Shown here piece by piece: positions 54,988-64,000 of a stretch of DNA of 64,000 bases. Below the pieces are notes generated by a model that ran no database searches, was not told the DNA's origin, and worked only from the letters and a program-made list of their open reading frames with translations. The DNA lies in assembly GCF_013425765.1 (NCBI RefSeq), contig NZ_JACCJZ010000004.1, positions 124,001 through 188,000 of the forward strand, in the 5' to 3' direction. How positions within the stretch are numbered: the first letter of the stretch is position 1; each line of letters starts with the position of its first letter. Source of the DNA: Luteimonas deserti. Its GTDB lineage: Bacteria; Pseudomonadota; Gammaproteobacteria; Xanthomonadales; Xanthomonadaceae. Both the position numbers and the translations under genes were made by a program.

Positions 54988-55578
54988 ATGCAGGACGCGT
55001 CCGACAACCTCTACGCCGCACCCGTGGCCGACGTCCGGCCACCTCCGGCGATCCCGGCGGCGGCGGCCGCCTTCCACGTCGTGTCGGGCCCGAAGCTGGT
55101 CGTGCTGTATGTCGCCACCTTCGGCCTGTACGGCATCTACTGGTTCTATCGCCACTGGGAGCAGGTGCGCCGCACCGGCGGCGAGACGCTCTGGCCGGTG
55201 GCGCGGGCGATCTTCTCGGTGATCTTCGCGCATGCGCTGGCACGCGAGATCGATGCACGCCTGCACGCCGGGCGCCGCAGGTACACCTGGGCGCCGGCCA
55301 CGGTCGCCACGTGTTACGTGGTGTTCGAGATCGCCGGCAACATCCTGTCGCGGCTCAGCTGGCGGGAGATCGGCAGCCCTGCCACCGACCTGCTGTCGAT
55401 GGCCTCGATGCTGCCGGTCGTGCTCTGCCTGCTGGCGATGCAGCGCGCCGCCAACACCGCCAGCGGTGACCCGACGGGCGAGGCGAACAGCCGGTTCACC
55501 GCGGCCAACTGGGTCTGGATGATCCTCGGCGGCCTGGCCTGGCTGCTGGTCGCCGCAGCGTGGCTGCTGCCGGGCTGA
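54988..55578 (+). CDS. Conserved membrane protein, DUF4234-like
   Basis: A 196-residue membrane protein of unknown function. FHVVSGPKLVVLYVATFGLYGIYWFYRHWEQVR has the compact helix and aromatic YWFY motif of DUF4234-type proteins. Three further TM segments follow (about 107-122, 135-149 and 174-194). It is 48 bp after the rhomboid gene and 52 bp before the M28 gene, so they may share a transcript. Confidence 0.72.
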   Translation: MQDASDNLYAAPVADVRPPPAIPAAAAAFHVVSGPKLVVLYVATFGLYGIYWFYRHWEQVRRTGGETLWPVARAIFSVIFAHALAREIDARLHAGRRRYTWAPATVATCYVVFEIAGNILSRLSWREIGSPATDLLSMASMLPVVLCLLAMQRAANTASGDPTGEANSRFTAANWVWMILGGLAWLLVAAAWLLPG

Positions 55579-55630
55579 TCCGCCCGCGCGACGCGTGTTA
55601 CCGTCGCCGCCTCCCGCTCCGGACCCTGCC

Positions 55631-57307
55631 ATGCGCCGCTTCGTCCTGTCCGTCTGTGCCGCATTGCTGCTGGTGGCCTGCGGCCGCGACGCGCCCGCGC
55701 CGGCCGTCGACGGCACCCCCGACGCGCAGGCCGTGGCCAACGACACGCCGGCGGGACAGCGCATCGAGGCCGACGTGCGCACGCTCGCCGACGACCGCAT
55801 GGAAGGCCGGCTGACCGGCAGCGCCGGCTTCGACCTGGCCAGCCGGCACGTGGCCGCACGCTTCCAGGCGATCGGCCTGGAGCCGGCGGGCGACGACGGC
55901 GACTGGTTCCAGCGCGTGCCGCTGACCCGCGCAGTGGTGGTCCGTGACGGCGCCCGCCTCGACATCACGCGCAACGGTCGCACGCTGCGCCTGCGCTTTG
56001 CCGAGCAGTTCCTGCCGCTGCCCAATTTCAACGTCGCCGACAGCGCGGTGACCGCGCAGGCGGTGTTCGTCGGCCAGGCCATCCACGCTCCGGAACTGGG
56101 CCACGACGATTTCGGCGACATCGACCTGCGCGGCCGCATCGCGGTGGTCTTCGGCGGCGCGCCTGACACCTTCCCGCCGACCCAGCGTGCGCACTACAGC
56201 GCCAGCCGCGCCAAGGCCGAGGCGGTCGCGGCACGCGGCGCGGTGGGCCTGGTGATGGTCAACACCGCCGCCGACGAGGCCGGCCAGCCCTGGGCGCGGA
56301 TCGCCGGCCGCTGGAACCAGCCGGCGATGCGCCTGCGCGGCACCGGGGGGGCGGCGGTCGACGGCTTCCCACAGCTGCGGGCCACCGCGCTGGTGGCGGC
56401 CACCGCGGCGGATCTGGTGTTCGCCGACGGTCCGCGCACCGCGGCCCAGCTGTTCGACGCGGCACGCGCCGGCACGCTGACGCCGTTCGCCCTGCCCGGG
56501 CGCATGACCCTGGCCAACCGCACCCGGATCGACCGGCTCGAATCGCGCAACGTCCTGGCGCGCCTGCCGGGGCGCGATCCGGCGCTGGCCGGGCAGAGCA
56601 TCGTGCACACCGCGCATCTCGATCACATCGGCATCGGCCCCGACGTCGACGGCGACACGCTCTACAACGGCGCCATCGACAATGCCCTCGGCGTTGCGAT
56701 CATGCTCGAGGCCGCGCGCGAACTGCGCGATGGCGACGCCGCGCCACGCCGCACGGTGGTGTTCGCCGCGCTCACCGGCGAGGAGCAGGGCCTGCTGGGC
56801 TCGACCTGGCTGGCGCGCTATCCGACCGCGGCGGTGGGGCGCGCCGTGGCCAACATCAACATCGACATGCCGGTGCTCACCGCGCCCACCCGCGACGTGG
56901 TCGCCATCGGCACCGAGCATTCCAGCCTGCGCGATGCGGTGACCCGCGCGGCCGCCGAGGTGGGCGTGGAGGTGTCGCCGGATCCCTTCCCCGAGGAGGT
57001 GGCCTTCGTGCGCAGCGACCAGTACGCCTTCGTGCGCGCCGGCGTGCCTGCGGTGTATCTCGATGCGGGCGTCGCGCCGGCCAATCCGGGGCAGGATCCG
57101 AAGATCGCCGCGACCTGGTTCCTGCGCAACTGTTACCACCGGCCCTGCGACCAGGTGGATCTGCCGATCCACTACGGCGATGCCGCGCGCCTGGCCCGGA
57201 TGAGCGCGGCGCTGAGCCGTGTGGTCGGGGACGACGATGCGCCGCCGCGCTGGAATCCGGGAGATTTCTTCGGCGCGCAGTTCGGCGCCGACGCCGCCGC
57301 GCGCTGA
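55631..57307 (+). CDS. M28 family metallopeptidase, second lipoprotein
   Basis: A 558-residue exported peptidase related to the one at 13836. The signal ends LLLVAC (lipobox). Residues about 110-260 contain a PA-type insert (VFVGQAIHAPELGHDDFGDIDLRGRIAVV). The zinc site is HTAHLDHIG, GAIDNALG, TGEEQGLLG, NIDMP, and YHRPCDQ near the C-terminus. The His/Asp/Glu set is intact, so it is likely active. It converges with the kinase gene with 7 bp between stops. Confidence 0.92.
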   Translation: MRRFVLSVCAALLLVACGRDAPAPAVDGTPDAQAVANDTPAGQRIEADVRTLADDRMEGRLTGSAGFDLASRHVAARFQAIGLEPAGDDGDWFQRVPLTRAVVVRDGARLDITRNGRTLRLRFAEQFLPLPNFNVADSAVTAQAVFVGQAIHAPELGHDDFGDIDLRGRIAVVFGGAPDTFPPTQRAHYSASRAKAEAVAARGAVGLVMVNTAADEAGQPWARIAGRWNQPAMRLRGTGGAAVDGFPQLRATALVAATAADLVFADGPRTAAQLFDAARAGTLTPFALPGRMTLANRTRIDRLESRNVLARLPGRDPALAGQSIVHTAHLDHIGIGPDVDGDTLYNGAIDNALGVAIMLEAARELRDGDAAPRRTVVFAALTGEEQGLLGSTWLARYPTAAVGRAVANINIDMPVLTAPTRDVVAIGTEHSSLRDAVTRAAAEVGVEVSPDPFPEEVAFVRSDQYAFVRAGVPAVYLDAGVAPANPGQDPKIAATWFLRNCYHRPCDQVDLPIHYGDAARLARMSAALSRVVGDDDAPPRWNPGDFFGAQFGADAAAR

Positions 57308-57314
57308 GCGCGGT

Positions 57315-58445
57315 TCAGTCGGGATCGAAGCCGGTGGCGTCGTCGGCGTCGCCGACGAACTCCGGCAGCTCGATCACGAACCGCGCGCCGCCGCCGTCGC
57401 GGTCCTCGTACCAGAGCTGGCCACCGAGGTCGGCGATGATCTGCTTGGCCAGCGACAGGCCGAGGCCGCTCGAGCGGCCGTCGTCGGTGCCGGCATGGGC
57501 CAGGCGCTGGAACGGCCGGAACAGCGCGTGCTGCAGGTCGCGGGCGATGCCCGGGCCCCGGTCCTCGACCAGCAGTTGCCAGAAGCCGACACCGCCGCCG
57601 CGCATGGAGATGTCCACGTTGCTCTGCGGCGCGTACTTGATCGCGTTGGTCACCAGGTTTTCCGCCACCTGGCGCAGCACCAGGGTATCGGCGGCCACCA
57701 GCGGCGAGGCATCGGGCGCATGCGCACGCAGCTGCACCCCGCGGTCCTCGAACTGCAGCGCGTACCGGTCGACGAGCCAGTCGAGCACCTCGCGCAGGGC
57801 GCTGCCCTGTCGCGCCGCGGCGCGCTGGCGCGAGGTGTCCTGGGTTTCCAGATAGCGGCGGATGTAGCCCAGTGCGTCTTCCGCGCTCTCGTGGATCATG
57901 CGGTGGTAGCGCGGCACGCGCTCGGGCTTGGTCTCGCCCTTCATCAGCATGTCGCTGGCGAACCAGATGCTCGACAGCGGGTTCTTCAGATCGTGCGCGA
58001 CCAGGTTCACCAGCTCCTGGCGCTCGCGCGCGATGCGCTCGAGCCGGTCGCGGGTCTGCTTGAGGCCCACGTGCGCACTCACCCGCGCGAGCAGTTCCTC
58101 GGGCATGAACGGTTTGGTGACGTAGTCCACCGCGCCCGCGTCGAACGCGCGCAACAGCAGGTCGCGGTCCTGGGCGACGGTGAGGAACACCACCGGCACG
58201 CGCAACAGCTCGGGATTCTTCTTGATCTCCGCGAGCAGCGCGAAGCCGTCCATATTCGGCATCAGCATGTCGAGCAGGACGAGATCCGGGCGCAGTTCGG
58301 GCAGTTTTTCGAGCGCTTCGGCACCATCGGCCGCGGTGAGCACCGAATATCCGTGGCGGCTGAGCAGCGAGCTCACCACGCGCAGGTTGGCGGGCTGGTC
58401 GTCGACGACGAGGATGCGGGCGCTGGTGACGGGCGTATTCGGCAT
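57315..58445 (-). CDS. Response regulator-histidine kinase hybrid
   Basis: A 376-residue soluble signalling protein with the receiver in front: REC domain (phospho-acceptor Asp59 in LVLLDMLMP, Lys in VTKPF), then HisKA with His151 in LVAHDLKNPL, then HATPase (N-box LVTNAIKYAP, G1 DRGPGI, G2 GRSSGLGLSLAK). No TM helix or sensor domain, so input comes through REC phosphorylation. ATG 58445 (MPNTPVTS) is chosen as the start with the receiver 10 residues on. No partner is adjacent. Confidence 0.92.
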   Translation of the reverse strand: MPNTPVTSARILVVDDQPANLRVVSSLLSRHGYSVLTAADGAEALEKLPELRPDLVLLDMLMPNMDGFALLAEIKKNPELLRVPVVFLTVAQDRDLLLRAFDAGAVDYVTKPFMPEELLARVSAHVGLKQTRDRLERIARERQELVNLVAHDLKNPLSSIWFASDMLMKGETKPERVPRYHRMIHESAEDALGYIRRYLETQDTSRQRAAARQGSALREVLDWLVDRYALQFEDRGVQLRAHAPDASPLVAADTLVLRQVAENLVTNAIKYAPQSNVDISMRGGGVGFWQLLVEDRGPGIARDLQHALFRPFQRLAHAGTDDGRSSGLGLSLAKQIIADLGGQLWYEDRDGGGARFVIELPEFVGDADDATGFDPD

Positions 58446-58554
58446 GGGATCCGGTGAGCGGCCGAGCGGCGCGCGAGACACCGGGCGGAGGCCGCAGTGC
58501 GCCGCAGACGTTAACAGAAATGAACGCGCCCGGCGGTACGCCAGCGCGCTCGGC

Positions 58555-59097
58555 TCACGGCGCGATTTCGCGCCAGGCGCCGGGGGCCAGACCGTCCAGC
58601 CGCCAAGCGCCGATCGAAACCCTGACCAGGCGCAGTGTGGGCAGACCGACGGATGCGGTCATGCGCCGGACCTGGCGGTTGCGGCCCTCGCGCAGGGTGA
58701 TCGCCAGCCAGGCGTCGGGCACGGTCTTGCGCACGCGCACGGGGGGGTCGCGCGGCCACAGTCCCGGCGCGGGATCGAGCAGGTGCACCTGTGCGGGCCG
58801 GGTGGGACCGTCCTTGAGCACGACGCCGTCGCGCAGGGACTGGAGCTGCGCCGCGGACGGATCGCCCTCGACCTGCACGTGATAGGTCTTGGGCAGCTTG
58901 TGCCGGGGATCGGTGATGCGGTGCGCGAGCGTGCCGTCGTCGGTGAGCAGCAGCAGGCCTTCGCTGTCGTGATCCAGGCGGCCGGCCGGATACACCGCGG
59001 GCGGGAGGCCGAAGCCGGCCAGCGTCGGCCGCGGCGGGGTGCTGCGATCGGTGAACTGGCACAGCACGCCGTGGGGCTTGTTGAACGCGACGAGCAT
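58555..59097 (-). CDS. rluE: Pseudouridine synthase, RluE type
   Basis: A 180-residue rRNA pseudouridine synthase of the RsuA family without an S4 domain. It starts MLVAFNKPHGVLCQFTD, has the catalytic Asp in GRLDHDSEGLLLLT and the KTYHVQVEG and REGRNRQVRRM family motifs. E. coli RluE modifies U2457 of 23S rRNA. The short start (MLVAF) is chosen because it matches RluE; an upstream in-frame start would add 31 non-conserved residues. Confidence 0.88.
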   Translation of the reverse strand: MLVAFNKPHGVLCQFTDRSTPPRPTLAGFGLPPAVYPAGRLDHDSEGLLLLTDDGTLAHRITDPRHKLPKTYHVQVEGDPSAAQLQSLRDGVVLKDGPTRPAQVHLLDPAPGLWPRDPPVRVRKTVPDAWLAITLREGRNRQVRRMTASVGLPTLRLVRVSIGAWRLDGLAPGAWREIAP

Positions 59098-59252
59098 GAG
59101 GATCGGGAGCAGGGCTTCGTGATCGGCGGGGAACGACGCGATCGCCTCGTCGGCGACGTCGGGACGGGCGCCCGCCCGGCGGCGCGCCATCCAGGCGGCC
59201 GCACGGGCTGCTGCAACGGGCCGCTACGCGAACCGCCGTCGCGGCCCTCGGC

Positions 59253-60101
59253 TCAGGGCTTCACGAACCGCAGGGTCATCCGGTCGCTCTCGCCGATCGC
59301 GGTGAAACGCGCGGCGTCCTGCGGCTCGTGGCGGTTGCTCGGCGGCAACATCCAGACGCCGTTGGGATGGTCGCGGGTGTCGCGCGGGTTGGCGTTGATC
59401 TCGCTGCTGCCGTCGACGCGGAAGCCCGCCGCCTGCGCCAGCGCGATCACCTGCGACTGGCCGACATAGCCGCTGCGATCGTCCGCGGGAACGTCGGCGC
59501 GGGCGCGGTGCTCGACGACGCCGAGCACGCCACCCGGCCGCAGCACGTCGTAGAAGCCCTTGAACATCGCCTCCGCATTGCCGGACATGCGCCAGTTGTG
59601 CACGTTGCGGAAGGTCAGCACCACGTCGGCCGAGGCCGCCGGACCGAAGCGCGGTGCTTTCGGATCGAAGGCCACCATGCGGGCCCGGCCGAACTGCGCC
59701 GGCGCCGCATCGAATTTCGCCTGCAGGCCGTCGCGCTGGCCCTGCTGGTAGTCGCGTGCCCGGCCCTCGGCGGCCGAGGCCGGATCCACCATCGCGGCGA
59801 TGTACTGGCCGTTGTCGTGCAGGTACGGCGCCAGGATTTCCGCATACCACGCGCCGCTGCCGGGCGTGATCTCGATGACGGTCTGGCCCGGTCGCACGCC
59901 GAAGAAGCGCAGGGTTTCGGCCGGGTTGCGCGCGCCGTCGCGCGCGCGGTTCTCCGCGCTGCGCCATGCACCGGCGACGGCGGCATCGAGCCGCTCGACG
60001 TTGGCCGCGTCGAGATCGGACGCGCTGTCGGCACGGGTCTGGGGACCGCTGCATGCGGTGAGTGCGAGCAGGACGGCGCCGAGCAGAAGGCTGCGTTGCA
60101 T
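59253..60101 (-). CDS. Lipoprotein of the class I methyltransferase fold
   Basis: A 282-residue protein. The signal ends LLALTAC (lipobox). A Rossmann-type fold follows, with VIEITPGSGAWYAEIL as SAM motif I, MVAFDPKAP, ADVVLTFRNVHNW and LRPGGVLGVVEHRA. Such exported homologs occur across xanthomonads, but SAM is not known in the periplasm, so its activity is uncertain; it may bind another ligand. It is divergent from the aldo/keto reductase. Confidence 0.82.
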   Translation of the reverse strand: MQRSLLLGAVLLALTACSGPQTRADSASDLDAANVERLDAAVAGAWRSAENRARDGARNPAETLRFFGVRPGQTVIEITPGSGAWYAEILAPYLHDNGQYIAAMVDPASAAEGRARDYQQGQRDGLQAKFDAAPAQFGRARMVAFDPKAPRFGPAASADVVLTFRNVHNWRMSGNAEAMFKGFYDVLRPGGVLGVVEHRARADVPADDRSGYVGQSQVIALAQAAGFRVDGSSEINANPRDTRDHPNGVWMLPPSNRHEPQDAARFTAIGESDRMTLRFVKP

Positions 60102-60276
60102 GAGCGTGACTCCGTGACCAAAGGTGGCGCAAGGGTGCCACAAGCGGCCTCGCGCTGCGGACTGCGCCGCACGCGTTGTTGCGCGCGCCCCGCGGAACGG
60201 TGTTTTGCGGCCTGCTCCACGCGACGCTGCGCCGCCGCTGCCTATGCTGGCCGCCCCCCCGCCACAGGATCCGACC

Positions 60277-61230
60277 ATGGCCGAACGCGCTCTCGGACGC
60301 TCGGGCTTGACCATCTCGCCACTGGCCTTCGGCGGCAACGTGTTCGGCTGGAGTGCCGACGAGGTCACCAGCCATGCCCTGCTCGACGCGTGCGTGGACC
60401 TCGGCATCCAGCTGATCGACACCGCCGATGCGTACTCGGCCTGGGCCGACGGCAATACCGGAGGCGAATCGGAAACCCTCATCGGTCGCTGGCTGGCGCG
60501 CAGCGGCCGGCGCGAACGCGTGCTGCTCGCCACCAAGGTCGCCAAGTGGGGACCTCGCAGGGGGCTGTCGCCGGACAACATCCAGGCCGCATGCGAGGAC
60601 TCGCTGCGTCGGCTGCGCACCGACGTGATCGATCTCTACCAGGCCCACGAGGACGATCCCACGGTGCCGCTGGAGGACACGCTCGGCGCGTTCTCGCGTC
60701 TGATCGAACAGGGCAAGGTGCGCGCGATCGGCGCGTCGAACTACTCCGCCGCGCGGCTCGCCGAGGCGCTCGACATCGCCGGACGTCACGGTCTGCCGCG
60801 TTACGAGACGCTGCAGCCCGAATACAACCTGGTCGACCGCGCCGGCTACGAGGCGGCGCTCGAGCCGCTGGTGCGCGAGCACGGCCTCGGCGTGATCGGC
60901 TACTACGCGCTGGCCAGCGGCTTTCTCAGCGGCAAGTACCGCAGCGAGGCCGACGGGGCGAAGAGCGCCGCGCGCGGAGCGCAGGTGGTGCGGCGCTATC
61001 TCAACCCGCGTGGCAAGCGCATCCTCGCCGCGCTGGACGATGTCGCCTGCCGCCACGCCGCGACCACCGCCCAGGTGGCGCTGGCCTGGCTGATCGCGCG
61101 TCCGGGTCTCACCGCGCCCATCGTCAGCGCCACCAGCGTGGCCCAGCTGCGCGAGCTGGCGGCGGCGCGCACGCTGCTGCTGTCGAAGGCCGATATCGCC
61201 ACGCTCGACGGCGCCAGCAGCGGCGGCTGA
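60277..61230 (+). CDS. Aldo/keto reductase
   Basis: A 317-residue cytoplasmic NADPH-dependent oxidoreductase. LGRSGLTISPLAFGGNVFGW starts it; IQLIDTADAYSAW carries the catalytic Asp and Tyr, LLATKVAKWG the Lys, DLYQAHEDD the His. It is closest to the YajO/Tas-type AKRs acting on aldehydes. The start at 60277 (MAERALGRSG) is the family start. It leads into the next oxidoreductase gene with a 65-bp gap. Confidence 0.92.
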   Translation: MAERALGRSGLTISPLAFGGNVFGWSADEVTSHALLDACVDLGIQLIDTADAYSAWADGNTGGESETLIGRWLARSGRRERVLLATKVAKWGPRRGLSPDNIQAACEDSLRRLRTDVIDLYQAHEDDPTVPLEDTLGAFSRLIEQGKVRAIGASNYSAARLAEALDIAGRHGLPRYETLQPEYNLVDRAGYEAALEPLVREHGLGVIGYYALASGFLSGKYRSEADGAKSAARGAQVVRRYLNPRGKRILAALDDVACRHAATTAQVALAWLIARPGLTAPIVSATSVAQLRELAAARTLLLSKADIATLDGASSGG

Positions 61231-61295
61231 GCCTGCACCCGCCCGCGGCACGGCATGGCGCATGCTGCGGGTCCCGTCCTCACGGTGTTCCGCCC

Positions 61296-62321
61296 ATGAC
61301 GTCCGACCGCATCACCCGAATCGTGCTCGCCTCGCGCCCCGAGGGTGCGCCCACCGCAGACGATTTCCGTATCGAGCACGCGCCGATGCCCACGCCCCGG
61401 CACGGACAGGTCCTGCTGCGCAATCGCTGGCTGTCGCTGGATCCGTACATGCGCGGACGCATGAATGCCGGCCGCTCCTACGTGCCGCCGATCGAGATCG
61501 ACGGTGTCATGGACGGCGGCACGGTGTCGGAGGTGGTCCAGTCGCTGCATCCGGCATGGGCGCCGGGCGACCTCGTGCTCGCGCACGCGGGCTGGCAGAG
61601 CCACGCCGTCGTCGACGGCGAAAGCCTGCGGCGCAAGCTCGATCCTTCAGGGCTGCCGCCGCAGACCGCGCTCGGCGTGCACGGCATGCCGGGCTTCACC
61701 GCTTACGCCGGCCTGCACGAGATCGGCAGACCGCAGCACGGCGAGACCGTCGTCGTCGCCGCCGCCAGTGGCCCGGTCGGCGCGACCGTCGGCCAGATCG
61801 CCCGCCTGCGCGGCGCGCGCGTGGTCGGCATCGCCGGTGGGCCGGACAAGGTCGCCCACGTGGAGACCGACCTCGGCTTCGACGTCGCGCTCGACCATCG
61901 CGCCGAGGATTTCGCCGAGCAGCTGGCGGCCGCCTGCCCGGACGGCATCGACGTGTACTTCGAGAACGTCGGCGGCAAGGTGTTCGACGCGGTGCTGCCG
62001 CTGCTCAACGATTTCGCGCGCATTCCGGTGTGCGGCCTGGTGGCCCACTACAACGCCACCGGCCCGGCGCCCGGTCCCGACCGCGTGCCGCAACTGATGT
62101 CGCTTATCCTCACCCGGCATCTGACGGTGCGCGGTTTCATCCAGCACGATTTCATCGCGCTGTATCCGGAGTTCGTGCGCGAGATGGGCCAATGGCTGCG
62201 CGACGGGCGCATCCGCTATCGCGAGGATGTGGTCGAGGGGCTGGAGCGCGCGCCGGAGGCGTTCATCGGCATGCTCGAGGGGAAGAACTTCGGCAAGTTG
62301 CTGGTGAAGATCGCGGACTGA
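61296..62321 (+). CDS. NADP-dependent medium-chain reductase, CurA/PTGR type
   Basis: A 341-residue zinc-free MDR enzyme reducing alkenals or enones. WLSLDPYMRGRMN, GTVSEVVQS, GMPGFTAYAGLHEIG, the NADP-binding AAASGPVGATVGQIARL and VDVYFENVGG-type (here IDVYFENVGG) motifs, and the terminal GMLEGKNFGKLLVKI match family members throughout. The likely role is detoxifying lipid-peroxidation aldehydes. It follows the AKR gene on the same strand. Confidence 0.92.
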   Translation: MTSDRITRIVLASRPEGAPTADDFRIEHAPMPTPRHGQVLLRNRWLSLDPYMRGRMNAGRSYVPPIEIDGVMDGGTVSEVVQSLHPAWAPGDLVLAHAGWQSHAVVDGESLRRKLDPSGLPPQTALGVHGMPGFTAYAGLHEIGRPQHGETVVVAAASGPVGATVGQIARLRGARVVGIAGGPDKVAHVETDLGFDVALDHRAEDFAEQLAAACPDGIDVYFENVGGKVFDAVLPLLNDFARIPVCGLVAHYNATGPAPGPDRVPQLMSLILTRHLTVRGFIQHDFIALYPEFVREMGQWLRDGRIRYREDVVEGLERAPEAFIGMLEGKNFGKLLVKIAD

Positions 62322-62518
62322 GACCAGCGCGGTCTGGTGGCCGGACGCGTGGTGCGCAAACGACGCGAAGTGTGCGCCCCTTGTAGGTCTGCATCTTTGC
62401 GCAGGTTTACTCGTTCCGTGAGGTCTCGTGCCGACGCAGTGAACATGCTGTCGTCGGCGCCATTGCGGTTGCGGTTGCTGTTGCCTCGTCGGAGCAATGA
62501 CTCACCGGCGCACCAGCA

Positions 62519-62927
62519 AGACCCGTAGGGCGCCGCCCATGGATGGGCGGCGTTTTTCGACCGAGCCAGGATGGCGAGTCGAAAAAATCCCGGAACGAAT
62601 GAAGGTCCGGGTGAGCTTTCTCGGGGAATCGTTTTTCTTTGGTTCCGTTTCTTTTGTCGATTGACAAAAGAAATGAACTCGGCCGCGACAGCGGACGAAA
62701 GCGGTTGATGTTGCGTTGGTGCTGCCTGCGCAGAGCAAGTGCAGGGCTTCCACTCGCCTAGCGGCGAGCGGCTCACTTTTCTTTGTTGGCCCAAAGAAAA
62801 GTAAGCAAAAGAAAGGGCCTCCTCGACGAAGCGAACCCGGTGCGTCATTCGTTCCGGGATTTTCCGACTCGCCATCCTGGCTCGGTCGGAAAACGCCGCC
62901 CATCCATGGGCGGCGCCCTCCGGGTCT
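62519..62927. repeat. Foldback inverted-repeat element with about 83-nt arms
   Basis: The arms are 62519-62602 and 62845-62927, about 95 percent complementary. Each arm contains a short palindrome of its own (cgccgcccatggatgggcgg plus cg). The spacer of about 240 bp holds two more hairpins: tttcttttgtc / gacaaaagaaa near 62648-62673 and acttttctttg / caaagaaaagt near 62775-62802. The set resembles a MITE or dispersed repeat typical of xanthomonads. No transposase is present. Confidence 0.85.
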
Positions 62928-62955
62928 GGCGAGCGCGCAGACACATCATTTCTCA

Positions 62956-63018
62956 GCGAAGCCGAAGCCGAAGCCGAAGCGAGAGCTAAAGCCAAAGCAA
63001 AAGCTAGATCCAAAGCCA
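62956..63018. repeat. GAAGCC-type simple sequence repeat
   Basis: Four exact copies of gaagcc-like hexamers are followed by drifting aaagcc/aaagca/aaagct units. It lies in non-coding DNA between the foldback element and icd. Confidence 0.7.
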
Positions 63019-63155
63019 GGCGGAGCGAATTGTCCGTCGCACATCGACACGCGAACGATGTCGACCTCGCGCGCGGCGCACCGCCCGCGGCGATCTGCGG
63101 GCGCCACCCCACGGCACAGCACAACACCTGCGCGAACCCGCCACCCCACAACGCA

Positions 63156-63179
63156 ACAGGCCCACCGAAGCGGGCCTGT
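63156..63179 (-). terminator. Terminator hairpin of icd
   Basis: An 8-bp stem (acaggccc / gggcctgt) with an 8-nt loop lies 24 bp downstream of the icd stop on the minus strand, followed by TTGCGTTG. The T-run is poor but the position is right. Confidence 0.65.
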
Positions 63180-63203
63180 CGATCACACATTGACGCGGAC
63201 AGC

Positions 63204-64000
<797 letters not shown>

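Larger units (their letters stand above)
62322..63203. other. 882-bp spacer with a repeat element
   Basis: No gene. It holds a foldback inverted repeat (62519-62927), a short GAAGCC-type run (62956-63018) and the icd terminator hairpin (63156-63179). Base composition inside the foldback (A/T-rich stretches such as ttttctttg) differs from the surrounding GC-rich DNA. Frames that read through it resemble spurious hypothetical proteins. Confidence 0.6.

Noticed and set aside
62502..62903. Small hypothetical protein across the foldback element
   Set aside because: The frame simply translates the inverted repeat and appears in both orientations.

Overview
This is a high-GC, densely coding bacterial chromosome window. 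Gene content and order point to a gammaproteobacterium of the Xanthomonadaceae/Lysobacteraceae (Lysobacter/Luteimonas-like). The clues are the coaC-coaB-dut-algC cluster opposite radC, a long membrane-anchored phosphomannomutase, a one-polypeptide indolepyruvate ferredoxin oxidoreductase, an I78 inhibitor lipoprotein, many lipoproteins and a monomeric isocitrate dehydrogenase. The genus assignment is inference. No rRNA, tRNA, CRISPR array, phage or IS element was seen.

Layout. 1-4.7 kb: the end of a patatin-like phospholipase, a 763-bp spacer, a mechanosensitive-type TM-helix protein and an exported ATP-dependent DNA ligase. 4.8-9.7 kb: coaC, coaB, dut and algC (minus) opposite radC (plus); CoaBC is split into two genes overlapping by ATGA. 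9.7-16.2 kb: a 123/126-bp tandem repeat before a YchJ/SEC-C gene, an MltB-type transglycosylase, an I78 inhibitor lipoprotein, an M28 peptidase and a Thr/Pro/Asp-repeat lipoprotein. 16.3-20.2 kb: egtB-egtD for ergothioneine, then a DUF3253 gene with no ATG/GTG/TTG start, a DUF938 gene and a TRIC channel whose tail overlaps it. 20.2-25.6 kb: indolepyruvate oxidoreductase, a TPR protein and an ankyrin-repeat exported protein.

25.6-34.6 kb holds the most interesting locus. A class-3 lipase ends in about 170 residues of 11-residue amphipathic repeats and is followed by the ankyrin protein, an arrangement that resembles an effector-immunity pair. Next come gamma-glutamyltransferase, two tandem paralogs of unknown family and a secreted protein made of two similar domains, with a decayed third copy downstream. 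34.5-45.5 kb: a TonB-like lipoprotein, AAA+ ATPase, ParA, SixA, YceI, PLD-family lipoprotein, RmuC, DUF1653-VOC pair, alpha/beta hydrolase, a relic of a second VOC gene and an outer-membrane beta-barrel.

45.7-64 kb: ECF sigma factor with ChrR anti-sigma (singlet-oxygen type), a Tat-exported aldo/keto reductase, an NHL propeller fused to an M23 peptidase, an RlmI-type methyltransferase, a yybP-ykoY manganese riboswitch ahead of TerC, a GGDEF protein, rhomboid protease, second M28 peptidase, hybrid response-regulator kinase, RluE-type pseudouridine synthase, lipoprotein methyltransferase, two oxidoreductases, a foldback inverted-repeat element and the 3' end of icd. Several genes are translationally coupled (ATGA or TAATG overlaps): coaC-coaB, coaB-dut, egtB-egtD, DUF1653-VOC, sigE-chrR and YceI-PLD.
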